A stretch of DNA of 7,448 nt from Rhizobacter sp. (GTDB lineage Bacteria > Pseudomonadota > Gammaproteobacteria > Burkholderiales > Burkholderiaceae_C): the NCBI GenBank assembly GCA_025351675.1, contig JANXVK010000220.1, positions 1 to 7,448 on the forward strand. The letters are read 5' to 3'. Below the pieces are notes generated by a model. That model was not told the origin of the DNA, made no database searches, and worked only from the letters and a program-made list of their open reading frames with translations. Positions 1 through 7,447 of the stretch are shown here, piece by piece; within the stretch, counting starts at the first letter, position 1, and each line of letters opens with the position of its first letter. The translations under genes were made by a program, and so were the position numbers.

Positions 1-79
1 ACCGATCGTGCGTCACCAAAAGCAAGGATCCGGTATAGCGCGACAAATAGCCTTGTAACCACTCGACAGAATCCGCATG

Positions 80-152
<73 letters not shown>

Positions 153-165
153 TGATTCTTGGCCT

Positions 166-185
166 GCATGAATGTCGGTTCATGC
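166..185 (-). other. Perfect hairpin in the tRNA-Ala leader
   Basis: GCATGAA and TTCATGC form a perfect 7-bp inverted repeat around a 6-base loop. It ends 13 bases upstream of the mature tRNA 5' end. No T-run follows on either strand, so it does not look like an intrinsic terminator. It may influence 5' leader folding or processing, but that is inference. Confidence 0.45.
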
Positions 186-234
186 TTGCGTCAAACTTCC
201 GGTTCCAACCGTCGCGATCTCAAACGAGACTACG

Positions 235-264
235 ATTATAGCCAGCTTTTCAGACCCCTTGCAA
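235..264 (-). promoter_or_regulatory. sigma70-type promoter for the tRNA-Ala gene
   Basis: On the minus strand a perfect -10 hexamer TATAAT occupies 240-235. A -35-like TTGCAA (4 of 6 matches to TTGACA) occupies 264-259, with an 18-base spacer. Transcription would start near 228, giving a leader of roughly 75 nt before the tRNA 5' end at 152. The -35 box is made of the Leu and Gln codons four and three places before the end of gltX, and the -10 box starts 9 bases past the gltX stop. The call rests on consensus match and position only. Confidence 0.75.
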
Positions 265-1671
265 ACGCGCGATCACCTTGTCGCGTGCGAAGAGCTCGAG
301 CACCGAATCGAGTGATGGCGTCTGCGCGCGGCCGCACACGAGCACACGCACCGCGTGCGCGAGTTGTGGCATCTTCAGGCCGTAGGCCGCGAGCGTTTCC
401 TTGATCGCGGCGGCGATCGCCGGCTTGCTCCACTCGGCCAATTCGAGCTTGCCACGCAAGGTCTGCACGGCAGGCTTCACGGCCTCGGTGAGGTTCGCCG
501 CGAGGTCTTCGGCCGACGGGTTCACATCGACGAAAAACATCGCGAGCCAGTCGGCGAGTTCGACGGTGGTTGCGCAACGGTCCTTGAACAGCGCGCACAT
601 GCGGTTCAGCGATTCGTTCGCCGCCATATCGATGCCACGCCGCTTGAACAGCGTGACCATCAGCGCCGCGAGCTTCGCGTCGTCGGTCAGCTTGATGTAG
701 TGCGCGTTGACCCACGCGAGCTTGGCCGGGTCCCACTGCGCCGGGCTCTTCGACAGATGCTGGCCGTCGAACCACTGCACCAACTGCTCGCGGCTGAACA
801 GTTCCTCGTCGCCGTGGCTCCAGCCAAGGCGCGCGAGGTAATTCAGCATCGCTTCGGGCAGGTAGCCGTTCTCCTCGTACGCCGTGACGCTGACCGCGCC
901 ACGCCGCTTCGAGAGCTTCTGCCCGTCGTCGCCGAGGATCACCGGCACGTGGCCGAACAGCGGCAGTGGCGCGCCGAGCGCGTTGAAGATGTTGATCTGC
1001 CACGGCGTGTTGTTGACGTGCTCGTCGCCGCGGAACACATGGCTGATGTTCATGTCCCAGTCGTCGACGACCACTGCGAAGTTGTAGGTCGGCACGCCAC
1101 AACCATTGTTGGCCCCTTCGGTAGCCGGCCGCATGATGATCAGGTCGTCGATCTCACGGTTGTTGATCGTGATGCGGCCCTTGACCAGGTCGTCCCAGCT
1201 CACGTCGCCTTCGGGCGGATTGCGAAAGCGCACGACCGGCGGCACATCGGCCGGCACCGGCGGCAGCGCCTTGCCGGGCTCCGGGCGCCAGCGCCCGTCG
1301 TAATGGGTTTTCTCGCCGCGCTCTTTCTGCGCGTCGCGCATCGCAGTGAGTTCTTCAGGCGTGCAGTAGCAGTAGTACGCGGTGCCGGCGGCGAGCATCT
1401 GATCGATGACCGCGCGGTAGCGATCGAGGCGCTGCATCTGGTAGATCGGGCCTTCGTCGCAGTCGAGGCCCAGCCAGTGCACCGAGGCCAGGATCTGGTC
1501 GACCGAATCCTGCGTCGAGCGCGCGACATCGGTGTCTTCGATGCGCAGCACGAACTCGCCACCGTGGTGGCGCGCGTAGGCCCACGAGTACAGCGCGGTG
1601 CGCGCGGTGCCGAGGTGCAAGAAGCCGGTCGGCGATGGCGCGATGCGCGTTCTTACTTTGCGAGTCGTCAT
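250..1671 (-). CDS. gltX: Glutamate--tRNA ligase (GluRS)
   Basis: This 473-residue protein is a class I aminoacyl-tRNA synthetase that charges tRNA-Glu with glutamate using ATP in the cytoplasm. It has the N-terminal signature [16 protein letters not shown], where HLGT (residues 19-22) is the HIGH motif. KLSKR at 252-256 is the KMSKS-type motif, and RIEDTD and [11 protein letters not shown] are also typical of the family. Length fits the bacterial family (about 465-500). A CYC motif at 101-103 supplies only half of the zinc ligand set seen in E. coli GluRS. The ATG at 1671 is chosen because it gives the usual short lead ([16 protein letters not shown]); an in-frame TTG at 1689 would overlap metZ and is less likely. 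No good Shine-Dalgarno is seen, and the start lies 7 bases after the metZ stop, which suggests translational coupling. No terminator is visible after the stop. Confidence 0.97.
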   Translation of the reverse strand: MTTRKVRTRIAPSPTGFLHLGTARTALYSWAYARHHGGEFVLRIEDTDVARSTQDSVDQILASVHWLGLDCDEGPIYQMQRLDRYRAVIDQMLAAGTAYYCYCTPEELTAMRDAQKERGEKTHYDGRWRPEPGKALPPVPADVPPVVRFRNPPEGDVSWDDLVKGRITINNREIDDLIIMRPATEGANNGCGVPTYNFAVVVDDWDMNISHVFRGDEHVNNTPWQINIFNALGAPLPLFGHVPVILGDDGQKLSKRRGAVSVTAYEENGYLPEAMLNYLARLGWSHGDEELFSREQLVQWFDGQHLSKSPAQWDPAKLAWVNAHYIKLTDDAKLAALMVTLFKRRGIDMAANESLNRMCALFKDRCATTVELADWLAMFFVDVNPSAEDLAANLTEAVKPAVQTLRGKLELAEWSKPAIAAAIKETLAAYGLKMPQLAHAVRVLVCGRAQTPSLDSVLELFARDKVIARLQGV

Positions 1672-1678
1672 GCGCAGT

Positions 1679-2944
1679 CTATTGATCAAGAAGCGTGCTG
1701 AGGCCGCGCAGCAGATCGGCCTTGATGTCTTCGATGTCGTCGAGGCCGACCGCGACGCGGATCACGCCCTGCGTGATACCGGCCGCTTGGCGCTGCTCTT
1801 CGGTCATGCGCCCGTGCGAGGTGCTGCCCGGGTGCGTGATCGTGGTCTTGGTGTCGCCGAGGTTCGCGGTGATCGAGCAGACCTGCGTCGAGTCGATCAC
1901 GTGGAACGCATTGCTGCGCGCCAGCGCCGCCCCGCCCTGCATTTCGCCCTTGACGATGAACGACACGACCGCACCGCCCGCGGTTTGCTGCGCCATCGCG
2001 AGCTCGTGCTGCGGGTGCGACTTCAAACCCGGGTAGAAAACGCGCTCGACCTGCTCCTGCATCTCGAGCCACGCGCCGAGCTGCAGCGCGCGGGCACTCT
2101 GCGCTTCCATGCGGATCGACAGCGTCTCCAGCCCCTTCAACACGACCCATGCGTTGAACGCAGACAAGCTCATGCCCGCGCTGCGCAGCACCGGCATGAA
2201 TTTCTCGTCGACCATCTGCTGCGTCGCGCACAGCGCGCCGGCGATCACACGGCCTTGGCCGTCAAGGTACTTGGTGCCGGAGTGGATCACCATGTCGGCG
2301 CCGTACTCGATCGGGCGCTGCAGCGCGGGCGAGCAGAAGCAGTTGTCGACCGCGAGGAACGCGCCGGCATCCTTTGCGATCGCCGACAGCGCGCGGATGT
2401 CGCACACCTCGGTCAACGGATTCGTCGGCGATTCGGCGAACAGCAGCTTCGTGTTGGGCTTGAGCGCCCGGCGCCATTCATCGGGATCGGTTTGCGAGAC
2501 GAACGTGGTCTCGACGCCGAACTTGCCGAACTCGCCGGCAAACAAACGGATCGTCGAGCCGAACACGCTGCGCGAGCAGATCACGTGGTCGCCGGCCTTC
2601 AGTACGCCCATGCCGAGCAGCAGGATCGCGCTCATGCCGCTGGCGGTGCCGATGCAGGCCTCGGCGCCCTCGAGCGCGGCGAGACGGCGTTCGAACATCG
2701 TCACGGTCGGGTTCGTGAAGCGCGAGTAGATGAACGCATCTTCTTCGTTCGCGAAGCGCCTGGCAGCCGTGGCAGCGTCGGGCTGCACGAAGCTGCTGGT
2801 CAGGTACAGCGCTTCGGAGTTCTCGCCCCACGGGCCCGGTGGCAGGCCTTCGCGCACCGCCAAGGTGTCGCGCCGCACGTCGGGCGGCAGCTGAACGCGC
2901 GGGATGCCGCTCGGCTTGTTCTTGCCAGTTTCGGTGTCACTCAT
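1679..2944 (-). CDS. metZ: O-succinylhomoserine sulfhydrylase (MetZ), PLP-dependent
   Basis: This 421-residue protein belongs to the Cys/Met metabolism PLP-dependent family (fold type I). MetZ makes homocysteine from O-succinylhomoserine and sulfide, the direct sulfhydrylation route to methionine. The PLP lysine is K225 in [12 protein letters not shown], the aspartate that contacts the pyridine nitrogen is D200 in FLAVDNCF, and Y73 and R75 in YSRFTNPT are the cofactor phosphate contacts supplied by the neighbouring subunit. The DGQGR after the lysine and the position next to purF favour MetZ over MetB, MetC or MetY, although substrate (succinyl or acetyl ester) cannot be fixed from sequence. 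The ATG at 2944 shares one base with the purF stop (TGATG) and has no strong Shine-Dalgarno, so translation is probably coupled to purF. The gene ends in TAG, 7 bases before gltX. Confidence 0.93.
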   Translation of the reverse strand: MSDTETGKNKPSGIPRVQLPPDVRRDTLAVREGLPPGPWGENSEALYLTSSFVQPDAATAARRFANEEDAFIYSRFTNPTVTMFERRLAALEGAEACIGTASGMSAILLLGMGVLKAGDHVICSRSVFGSTIRLFAGEFGKFGVETTFVSQTDPDEWRRALKPNTKLLFAESPTNPLTEVCDIRALSAIAKDAGAFLAVDNCFCSPALQRPIEYGADMVIHSGTKYLDGQGRVIAGALCATQQMVDEKFMPVLRSAGMSLSAFNAWVVLKGLETLSIRMEAQSARALQLGAWLEMQEQVERVFYPGLKSHPQHELAMAQQTAGGAVVSFIVKGEMQGGAALARSNAFHVIDSTQVCSITANLGDTKTTITHPGSTSHGRMTEEQRQAAGITQGVIRVAVGLDDIEDIKADLLRGLSTLLDQ

Positions 2945-4467
2945 CAGGAAGTCTCGGTAGCGCTTTGCAGTGCGAGCCGAGATCGGTCGTCGCTCTCTTC
3001 GTCCCGGCCTTGCGCCCTGCGCTGTGCGGCCATCGCGGTGAAGTCGGCGGCGCTCACGTCGCCGGTGATGTAGTGGCCGTCGAAGCATGAAGCCTCGAAG
3101 CTGCGCACCAGCGGGTTCAATGCGCCGACGACGCGCTTCATCGCGTCCACGTCTTGGTAGATCAGCGCATCGGCGCCGATGAACTGGCGGATCTCTTCGA
3201 TCGTGCGGCCGTGCGCGATCAGCTCTTCGCTGGTCGGCATGTCGATGCCGTAGACGTTCGGGTAGCGCACCGGCGGCGCGGCCGAGGCCATGTAGACCTT
3301 GCGCGCGCCGGCATCGCGCGCCATCTGCACGATCTCCTTGCTGGTGTTGCCGCGCACGATCGAATCGTCGACCAGCAGCACGTTGCGGCCCTTGAACTCG
3401 ACGCCGATCGCGTTGAGCTTTTGGCGCACCGATTTCTTGCGTTCGCCCTGCCCCGGCATGATGAAGGTGCGGCCGACGTAGCGGTTCTTCACGAAGCCTT
3501 CGCGGTACGGCTTGCCGATGCGCTGTGCGAGCTGCATCGCCGACGGCCGGCTCGATTCGGGGATCGGGATCACGACGTCGATCTCGTTCGGCGGCACGGT
3601 CGAGATCAGCCGCTGCGCAAGCGTCTCGCCCATGTTCAGGCGCGCCTGGTAGACCGAGATGCCGTCCATGATCGAATCGGGCCGCGCGAGGTACACGTAC
3701 TCGAACATGCACGGATTCAGGCTCGGATTCTCGGCGCACTGGCGCGCGTGCACCGTGCCTTCGAGGTCGATGAAGACGGCCTCGCCCGGTGCCACATCGC
3801 GCAGCACCTTGTGGCCCGTGCCTTCGATGGCGACCGACTCGCTGGCGACCATCACCTCGCGCCCTTCGGGGCCCACGCCTTCACCGAGGCACAGCGGCCG
3901 GATGCCGAACGGATCGCGGAACGCGAGCAGTCCGTGTCCGGCGATCAGCGCGACCACCGCATACGAGCCCTTGAGGCGCTTGTGCACGGCCCGCACCGCG
4001 GCGAACACCAGCTCGGGCGTCAGCACCTGCTCGCGCGTGGCCGACGCCAGCTCGTGCGCGACGACGTTGATCAGGACCTCGGTGTCGCTGGTCGTGTTGA
4101 TGTGGCGGCGGTCGACGTCGACCAATTCCTGCTTCAGCGCCAGCGCGTTGGTCAGGTTGCCGTTGTGCACGAGCACGATGCCGAACGGCGCGTTGACATA
4201 GAACGGCTGCGCCTCTTCTTCGCTGTAAGCATTGCCGGCCGTCGGGTAGCGCACTTGGCCGAGGCCCACGGTGCCCGGCAGCCCGCGCATGTTGCGGGTG
4301 CGGAACACATCGCGCACCATGCCGCGCGCCTTGTGCATGAAGCACTTGGTGCCCTGCATCGTGACGATGCCGGCGGCGTCTTGCCCACGATGCTGCAGCA
4401 GCAGCAGCGCGTCGTAGATCAGCTGGTTGACTGCGCCCTTGGAGATGACGCCGACGATGCCGCACAT
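2944..4467 (-). CDS. purF: Amidophosphoribosyltransferase
   Basis: This 507-residue enzyme catalyses the first committed step of purine synthesis, converting PRPP and glutamine to 5-phosphoribosylamine, glutamate and pyrophosphate. The N-terminal Ntn-type glutaminase domain begins MCGIVGV; Cys2 becomes the catalytic nucleophile after Met removal. Glutamine-site residues are visible in RYPTAG (R73), HNGNLTN (102-103) and TTSDTEV (D128). The C-terminal phosphoribosyltransferase domain has the PRPP loop [15 protein letters not shown] (about 362-376) and the conserved [10 protein letters not shown] near residue 465. The lack of a propeptide and length close to E. coli PurF (505) indicate the E. 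coli type rather than the Bacillus type with an iron-sulfur cluster. The ATG at 4467 is required for an N-terminal Cys; an upstream in-frame TTG at 4488 is rejected. AAGG lies 9 bases upstream. The last 35 or so residues form a polar, probably flexible tail. Confidence 0.98.
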   Translation of the reverse strand: MCGIVGVISKGAVNQLIYDALLLLQHRGQDAAGIVTMQGTKCFMHKARGMVRDVFRTRNMRGLPGTVGLGQVRYPTAGNAYSEEEAQPFYVNAPFGIVLVHNGNLTNALALKQELVDVDRRHINTTSDTEVLINVVAHELASATREQVLTPELVFAAVRAVHKRLKGSYAVVALIAGHGLLAFRDPFGIRPLCLGEGVGPEGREVMVASESVAIEGTGHKVLRDVAPGEAVFIDLEGTVHARQCAENPSLNPCMFEYVYLARPDSIMDGISVYQARLNMGETLAQRLISTVPPNEIDVVIPIPESSRPSAMQLAQRIGKPYREGFVKNRYVGRTFIMPGQGERKKSVRQKLNAIGVEFKGRNVLLVDDSIVRGNTSKEIVQMARDAGARKVYMASAAPPVRYPNVYGIDMPTSEELIAHGRTIEEIRQFIGADALIYQDVDAMKRVVGALNPLVRSFEASCFDGHYITGDVSAADFTAMAAQRRAQGRDEESDDRSRLALQSATETS

Positions 4468-4476
4468 GGTTTGTTG

Positions 4477-4480
4477 CCTT
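4477..4480 (-). promoter_or_regulatory. Ribosome binding site of purF
   Basis: AAGG on the minus strand sits 9 bases before the ATG at 4467. It supports that start over the in-frame TTG at 4488, which lies upstream of this site and would also bury the catalytic cysteine. Confidence 0.6.
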
Positions 4481-4504
4481 GGGTTCAACCCGCCGCGCGT
4501 GCCG

Positions 4505-5008
4505 TCACGCCGTCGGGTTTTGAGGAGGAGATTCGTTGATGAACAGCGGCCGGAGCTCGTGCAACACCGCGTTCAGCCAGACCACGCCCTGCGAGCGTTG
4601 CCACGCAATCGATTGGCCCCAGGGCGAGATGCCGATCACCGTCGCGGCGACGAGCAGCACGACCAGCCCGCGCACGAAGCCGAAGCCCGCGCCGAGCAGT
4701 CGGTCGAATGCGCTCAGCGGCGTCGCGCGGATCAGTGCGCGCACCAGCCGGGCGCCGAGGCTCCAGACCACGAGCGCGACAAGGAACACACAGGCGAACG
4801 TGACGCCGTAGTTCAAGGTGGAACCCGGCTCGCCGATGTGGACGTAGCCCACGAACGTCGGCGTCAGCCAGAACCCGGCGAACCAGGCCGCGAACCAACC
4901 GGCCAGCGACAGCAGCTCGAACACGAAGCCGCGTGCCAAACCGATCAGCACCGAGAGCAGCAGGAAGGCTGCCAAGCCAATGTCCACCCAGCCGAGGTCG
5001 ATGGTCAT
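4505..5008 (-). CDS. cvpA: CvpA family inner-membrane protein
   Basis: This 167-residue protein has the CvpA (colicin V production) layout. Four hydrophobic segments are visible at about 7-24, 28-48, 66-86 and 102-125. The glycine-rich [18 protein letters not shown] (102-119) is typical of the family's last membrane helix, and a short polar tail follows. In E. coli cvpA also lies directly upstream of purF and was found through its need for colicin V production; its molecular function is not established. The ATG at 5008 is supported by GAGG 7 bases upstream, overlapping the stop codon of the preceding SPOR gene. The stop lies 37 bases before purF, so the two are probably cotranscribed. The identification rests on topology, the glycine motif and gene order. 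Confidence 0.92.
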   Translation of the reverse strand: MTIDLGWVDIGLAAFLLLSVLIGLARGFVFELLSLAGWFAAWFAGFWLTPTFVGYVHIGEPGSTLNYGVTFACVFLVALVVWSLGARLVRALIRATPLSAFDRLLGAGFGFVRGLVVLLVAATVIGISPWGQSIAWQRSQGVVWLNAVLHELRPLFINESPPQNPTA

Positions 5009-5015
5009 GCGGCGG

Positions 5016-5020
5016 CCTCA
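5016..5020 (-). promoter_or_regulatory. Ribosome binding site of cvpA overlapping the upstream stop codon
   Basis: TGAGG on the minus strand combines the stop codon TGA of the SPOR gene with a GAGG Shine-Dalgarno core, 7 bases before the cvpA ATG. Termination of one gene therefore occurs at the initiation site of the next. Confidence 0.65.
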
Positions 5021-5773
5021 CAGCGTGAGCACGACCGCGCTGAGGCCCGCGCCCTTGGCCTTGGCCATCGCCCTGTCGGCCTCGTCGCGTGTGCCGAAGG
5101 GACCGACGCGCACGCGGATGCGGTTGCCGCTCGCGGTACTGGCCACTTGGGTGTAGGTCTTCAGCCCGAGTTTCTCGGCTTTCAGCCGGGTCTCGCGCGC
5201 GGCACCTGCGTCGGCGAAGGCACCGACCTGCACGATGAAACGGCCGGAATCCGTCGCAGTGGCCGCGGCCGGCTTGCCTTCGAGCAGCGCCCGGGCGCGG
5301 GCGCCGTCGCCGCTCGCGGCCGCGGGTTTGGCCTCGGGCTTCGTCTCAACGGCAGCGGCAACCGCCGGCTTGGGTTCAGGCTTCGACGCCGCAGCCGGGG
5401 CCGGTGCGGCCGACGCCGCAGCGACCTCGCGACCCGCTTCTTCACGCGACTCGGTGATCACATCGGCCGCTGCGATTGGTGCCGCGGGGACCGCCGAGGT
5501 CGACGAATTCACCGCCGGTGCGCGTGCGGCGGGCATCACGAGCGCCGGCGCGCCCTCCTTGCGCGGCACCTCGATCGGGATGTCGACCGGAATGGGCCGC
5601 GGCTGGGTCTCGAACACCAGCGGGAAGCCGATGATGCCGATCACCACCAGCACCACCGCGCCGATCAGGCGCTGGCGCGCACGGGTTCGCGCCCGCTGCA
5701 CCGCATCGCCGGGCTCGCTCGCGGCGGTGTTGGAAGCAGCATCAGCGCGCTTGAAAATGGACAGCAGACCCAT
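5018..5773 (-). CDS. SPOR-domain protein, single-pass membrane anchor (DedD-like)
   Basis: This 251-residue protein starts MGLLSIFKR, followed by a basic stretch (RARTRARQR, 28-35) and one transmembrane helix at about 36-54 (LIGAVVLVVIGIIGFPLVF). That predicts a cytoplasmic N-terminus and a periplasmic body. Residues about 75-175 are a low-complexity Ala/Pro/Lys/Glu linker with repeated KPEPKP- and KPEAKP-like units. Residues about 177-251 form a SPOR domain (FIVQVGAFADAGAARE and IRVRVGPFGTRDEADRA). SPOR domains bind glycan strands lacking stem peptides and target proteins to the division septum, so a cell-division or peptidoglycan role like that of E. coli DedD is likely. DedD also lies between folC and cvpA in E. 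coli, which supports the comparison. The ATG at 5773 has only a weak GGAA upstream. No catalytic domain is present. Confidence 0.9.
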   Translation of the reverse strand: MGLLSIFKRADAASNTAASEPGDAVQRARTRARQRLIGAVVLVVIGIIGFPLVFETQPRPIPVDIPIEVPRKEGAPALVMPAARAPAVNSSTSAVPAAPIAAADVITESREEAGREVAAASAAPAPAAASKPEPKPAVAAAVETKPEAKPAAASGDGARARALLEGKPAAATATDSGRFIVQVGAFADAGAARETRLKAEKLGLKTYTQVASTASGNRIRVRVGPFGTRDEADRAMAKAKGAGLSAVVLTL

Positions 5774-5878
5774 GCGATGCGAGTTCCGAAAATGCGAGAA
5801 GGTGGGTGGCGTTGCGGCTGCACGCCTTGGGCAATTTTCGTTGCAGCCGGGCCCGTTCGGTGACGCTGCCGGCGACGT

Positions 5879-7183
5879 TCAGGCAGCGTGTTTGCCGCTC
5901 AAGCGGGGCACACCATTCTTGAGCACACCGCCAACCGTCAGGAACGATCCGAAGACCACGATTCTATCAGCCGGGTCTGCGCCACCGAGGGCCGCATCGA
6001 GGGCCTGCATCGGGTCGGCATGGCAGGCCACGGTGACCGGGCCGGGGCCCTTCGCGCCGAGGCCGGCGTGCCGCGCAGCGAGTTCGGCGGCCGGGGCTGC
6101 GCGTGCGCCGGGGAGGTCGGTGAAGTGCCAGTGATCGACGATCGGCGCCATGCGCGTCAGGATCGCCGTCAAGTCCTTGTCGGCCATCGCACCGAAGACC
6201 GCGTGGGTGCGGGGGAAAAATCCCATCTGATCGAGGTTCTGCGCCAGTGCGGCGACCGCGTGCGGGTTGTGCGCGACGTCGAGCACCAGCGTCGGCTGCC
6301 CGGCAACGATCTGGAACCGGCCCGGCAGTTCGACCGTCGCGAATCCTTGGCGGACCGCCTGCGCAGTGATCGGCAGGCGCTGGCGCAGCGCCTCGAACGC
6401 GGCGAGAGCGCCGGCTGCGTTCAGCAACTGGTTCGCGCCGCGCAAGGCCGGGTACGCGAGTGCGCTGAAGCGCCGGGTGCGCCCCGACCAACCCCACTGC
6501 TGCCTGTCGCCGGCGTAGTTGAAGTCGCGGCCGAAGCGCCACAGATCGGCGCCGGTGCGCGTCGCTGCCTCGATCAGGCTCTGTGGCGGCATTGGGTCGC
6601 TGACGATCACCGGCTTGCCGGCGCGCATGATGCCTGCCTTCTCGATCGCGATCGTTTCGCGGTCGGCACCGAGGAACTCGGCATGGTCGATGTCGATGCT
6701 GGTGATGATCGCGCAGTCGGCGTCGAACGCATTCACGGCATCCAGCCGGCCGCCCATGCCGACTTCGAGGATCACGAGGTCGAGCTCGGTCAACGCGAGC
6801 GCCCGGGCGATCACCAGCAAGGTGAATTCGAAGTACGTCAGCGCGATGTCGCCGCGCGCCCGTTCGACCGCGGCGAAGTGCGGCAGCAGCGCGGCACCAT
6901 CGACCATCTGGCCGTTGATGCGGCAACGCTCTTCGAAGTGCACCAGGTGCGGCTTCGAGTACAGGCCGACGCGGTAGCCGGCCTGCAACGCAATCGCTTC
7001 GAGCATCGCGCAGGTCGAGCCCTTGCCGTTCGTGCCGGCCACGGCAATCAGCGGCGCGCTGAACTGCAGCGCCAGTCGTTCCTTGACGCGGAGCGTGCGC
7101 TCCAGTGTCATGTCGATCTCTTTGGGGTGCAGTCGCTCGCAGTGCGCCAGCCAGCCGGCCAAGGTTGTCGGCAGTGCGGTCAC
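5879..7183 (-). CDS. folC: Bifunctional folylpolyglutamate synthase / dihydrofolate synthase
   Basis: This 434-residue Mur-ligase-family enzyme joins glutamate to dihydropteroate to make dihydrofolate, then extends the polyglutamate tail of folates, using ATP. The P-loop is VAGTNGKGST (G50-T57). SKPHLVHFEERCRING follows, then LEVGMGGRLDAVN with the metal-binding glutamate (about E140), SIDIDHAEFLG (H167), and the carbamylated-type lysine in AIEKAGIMR (about K182). DVAHNPHA (302-309) marks the C-terminal domain. Length matches the family (about 420-440). The GTG at 7183 is chosen because GAGG lies 6 bases upstream and the N-terminus (MTALPTTLAGWLAHCERLHP) aligns with the short lead of E. coli FolC. 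A GTG at 7207, with GGGAGAGG just upstream, would add 8 residues and cannot be excluded. Confidence 0.96.
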   Translation of the reverse strand: MTALPTTLAGWLAHCERLHPKEIDMTLERTLRVKERLALQFSAPLIAVAGTNGKGSTCAMLEAIALQAGYRVGLYSKPHLVHFEERCRINGQMVDGAALLPHFAAVERARGDIALTYFEFTLLVIARALALTELDLVILEVGMGGRLDAVNAFDADCAIITSIDIDHAEFLGADRETIAIEKAGIMRAGKPVIVSDPMPPQSLIEAATRTGADLWRFGRDFNYAGDRQQWGWSGRTRRFSALAYPALRGANQLLNAAGALAAFEALRQRLPITAQAVRQGFATVELPGRFQIVAGQPTLVLDVAHNPHAVAALAQNLDQMGFFPRTHAVFGAMADKDLTAILTRMAPIVDHWHFTDLPGARAAPAAELAARHAGLGAKGPGPVTVACHADPMQALDAALGGADPADRIVVFGSFLTVGGVLKNGVPRLSGKHAA

Positions 7184-7189
7184 CGAACG

Positions 7190-7193
7190 CCTC
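7190..7193 (-). promoter_or_regulatory. Ribosome binding site favouring the folC GTG at 7183
   Basis: GAGG lies 6 bases before the GTG at 7183. A competing purine run, GGGAGAGG at 7217-7210, serves the alternative GTG at 7207, so this site is not decisive by itself. Confidence 0.5.
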
Positions 7194-7218
7194 GACGGCC
7201 AGCGCACGGCCTCTCCCG

Positions 7219-7294
7219 TGGGCCACTTCGTGGCCCAGCGGCCGACGACTCCCCTCGGGGGGTCGGCCGCGGTATGCCGCGGCCGGGGGGCGCC
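7219..7294. repeat. Cluster of three GC-rich palindromes between accD and folC
   Basis: Three inverted repeats lie side by side or overlap. The first is 7219-7237, with TGGGCCAC and GTGGCCCA around TTC (8-bp stem). The second is 7239-7269, with CGGCCGAC and GTCGGCCG enclosing a GACTCCCCTCGGGGG core. The third is 7264-7285, with CGGCCGCGG and CCGCGGCCG around TATG (9-bp stem), followed by GGGGGG. The second and third share the CGGCCG arm, so they are alternative folds. No T-run follows on either strand, so this is not a standard intrinsic terminator. It resembles REP-like extragenic palindromic repeats. Only one copy is in the window, so a dispersed-repeat status is inferred. Confidence 0.6.
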
Positions 7295-7300
7295 ATCTCG

Positions 7301-7447
7301 TCAGGTGACGGCATCGACGCTCTGGCGTTGCAGCAGCGCGATCGCGCGCGCGATCACGCCGCGCAGTTCGCGGCGGTCGACGATGGTGTCGATCGCGCCG
7401 GTCTGCAGCAGGAATTCCGCGCGCTGAAAGCCCTCGGGCAGCTTCTC
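7301..7447 (-). CDS. accD: Acetyl-CoA carboxylase carboxyltransferase subunit beta, C-terminal fragment
   Basis: The reading frame enters from the right edge of the window and ends at TGA (7303-7301), giving the last 48 residues. They begin [20 protein letters not shown] and continue [20 protein letters not shown]. The [14 protein letters not shown]...GAID.IVDRRE pattern is the conserved C-terminal end of bacterial AccD. AccD with AccA transfers the carboxyl group from biotin to acetyl-CoA, making malonyl-CoA for fatty acid synthesis. The start, the zinc ribbon and the catalytic core lie outside the window. The position upstream of folC fits the usual accD-folC order of proteobacteria. Confidence 0.93.
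   Translation of the reverse strand, partial: EKLPEGFQRAEFLLQTGAIDTIVDRRELRGVIARAIALLQRQSVDAVT

Noticed and set aside
166..185. Hairpin as an intrinsic terminator for gltX.
   Set aside because: No T-run on either strand, and it lies downstream of the tRNA promoter, inside the tRNA leader.
1672..1689. TTG start for gltX six codons upstream.
   Set aside because: It would overlap the metZ stop and extend beyond the usual N-terminus. The ATG at 1671 fits the family.
2945..3739. An in-frame upstream extension of metZ by 265 codons into purF.
   Set aside because: It overlaps purF completely, is Arg-rich and unlike any MetZ N-terminus. The ATG at 2944 gives the normal length.
4468..4504. PurR operator upstream of purF.
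   Set aside because: No sequence resembling the E. coli PUR box is present in the 37-base gap.
355..5863. Very long plus-strand open frames opposite gltX, metZ, purF and the cvpA/SPOR genes (448, 491, 461 and 478 codons).
   Set aside because: They are antisense to well-identified genes, are rich in Arg, His, Ala and Asp with no recognisable domain, and are the expected shadow of GC-rich third codon positions.
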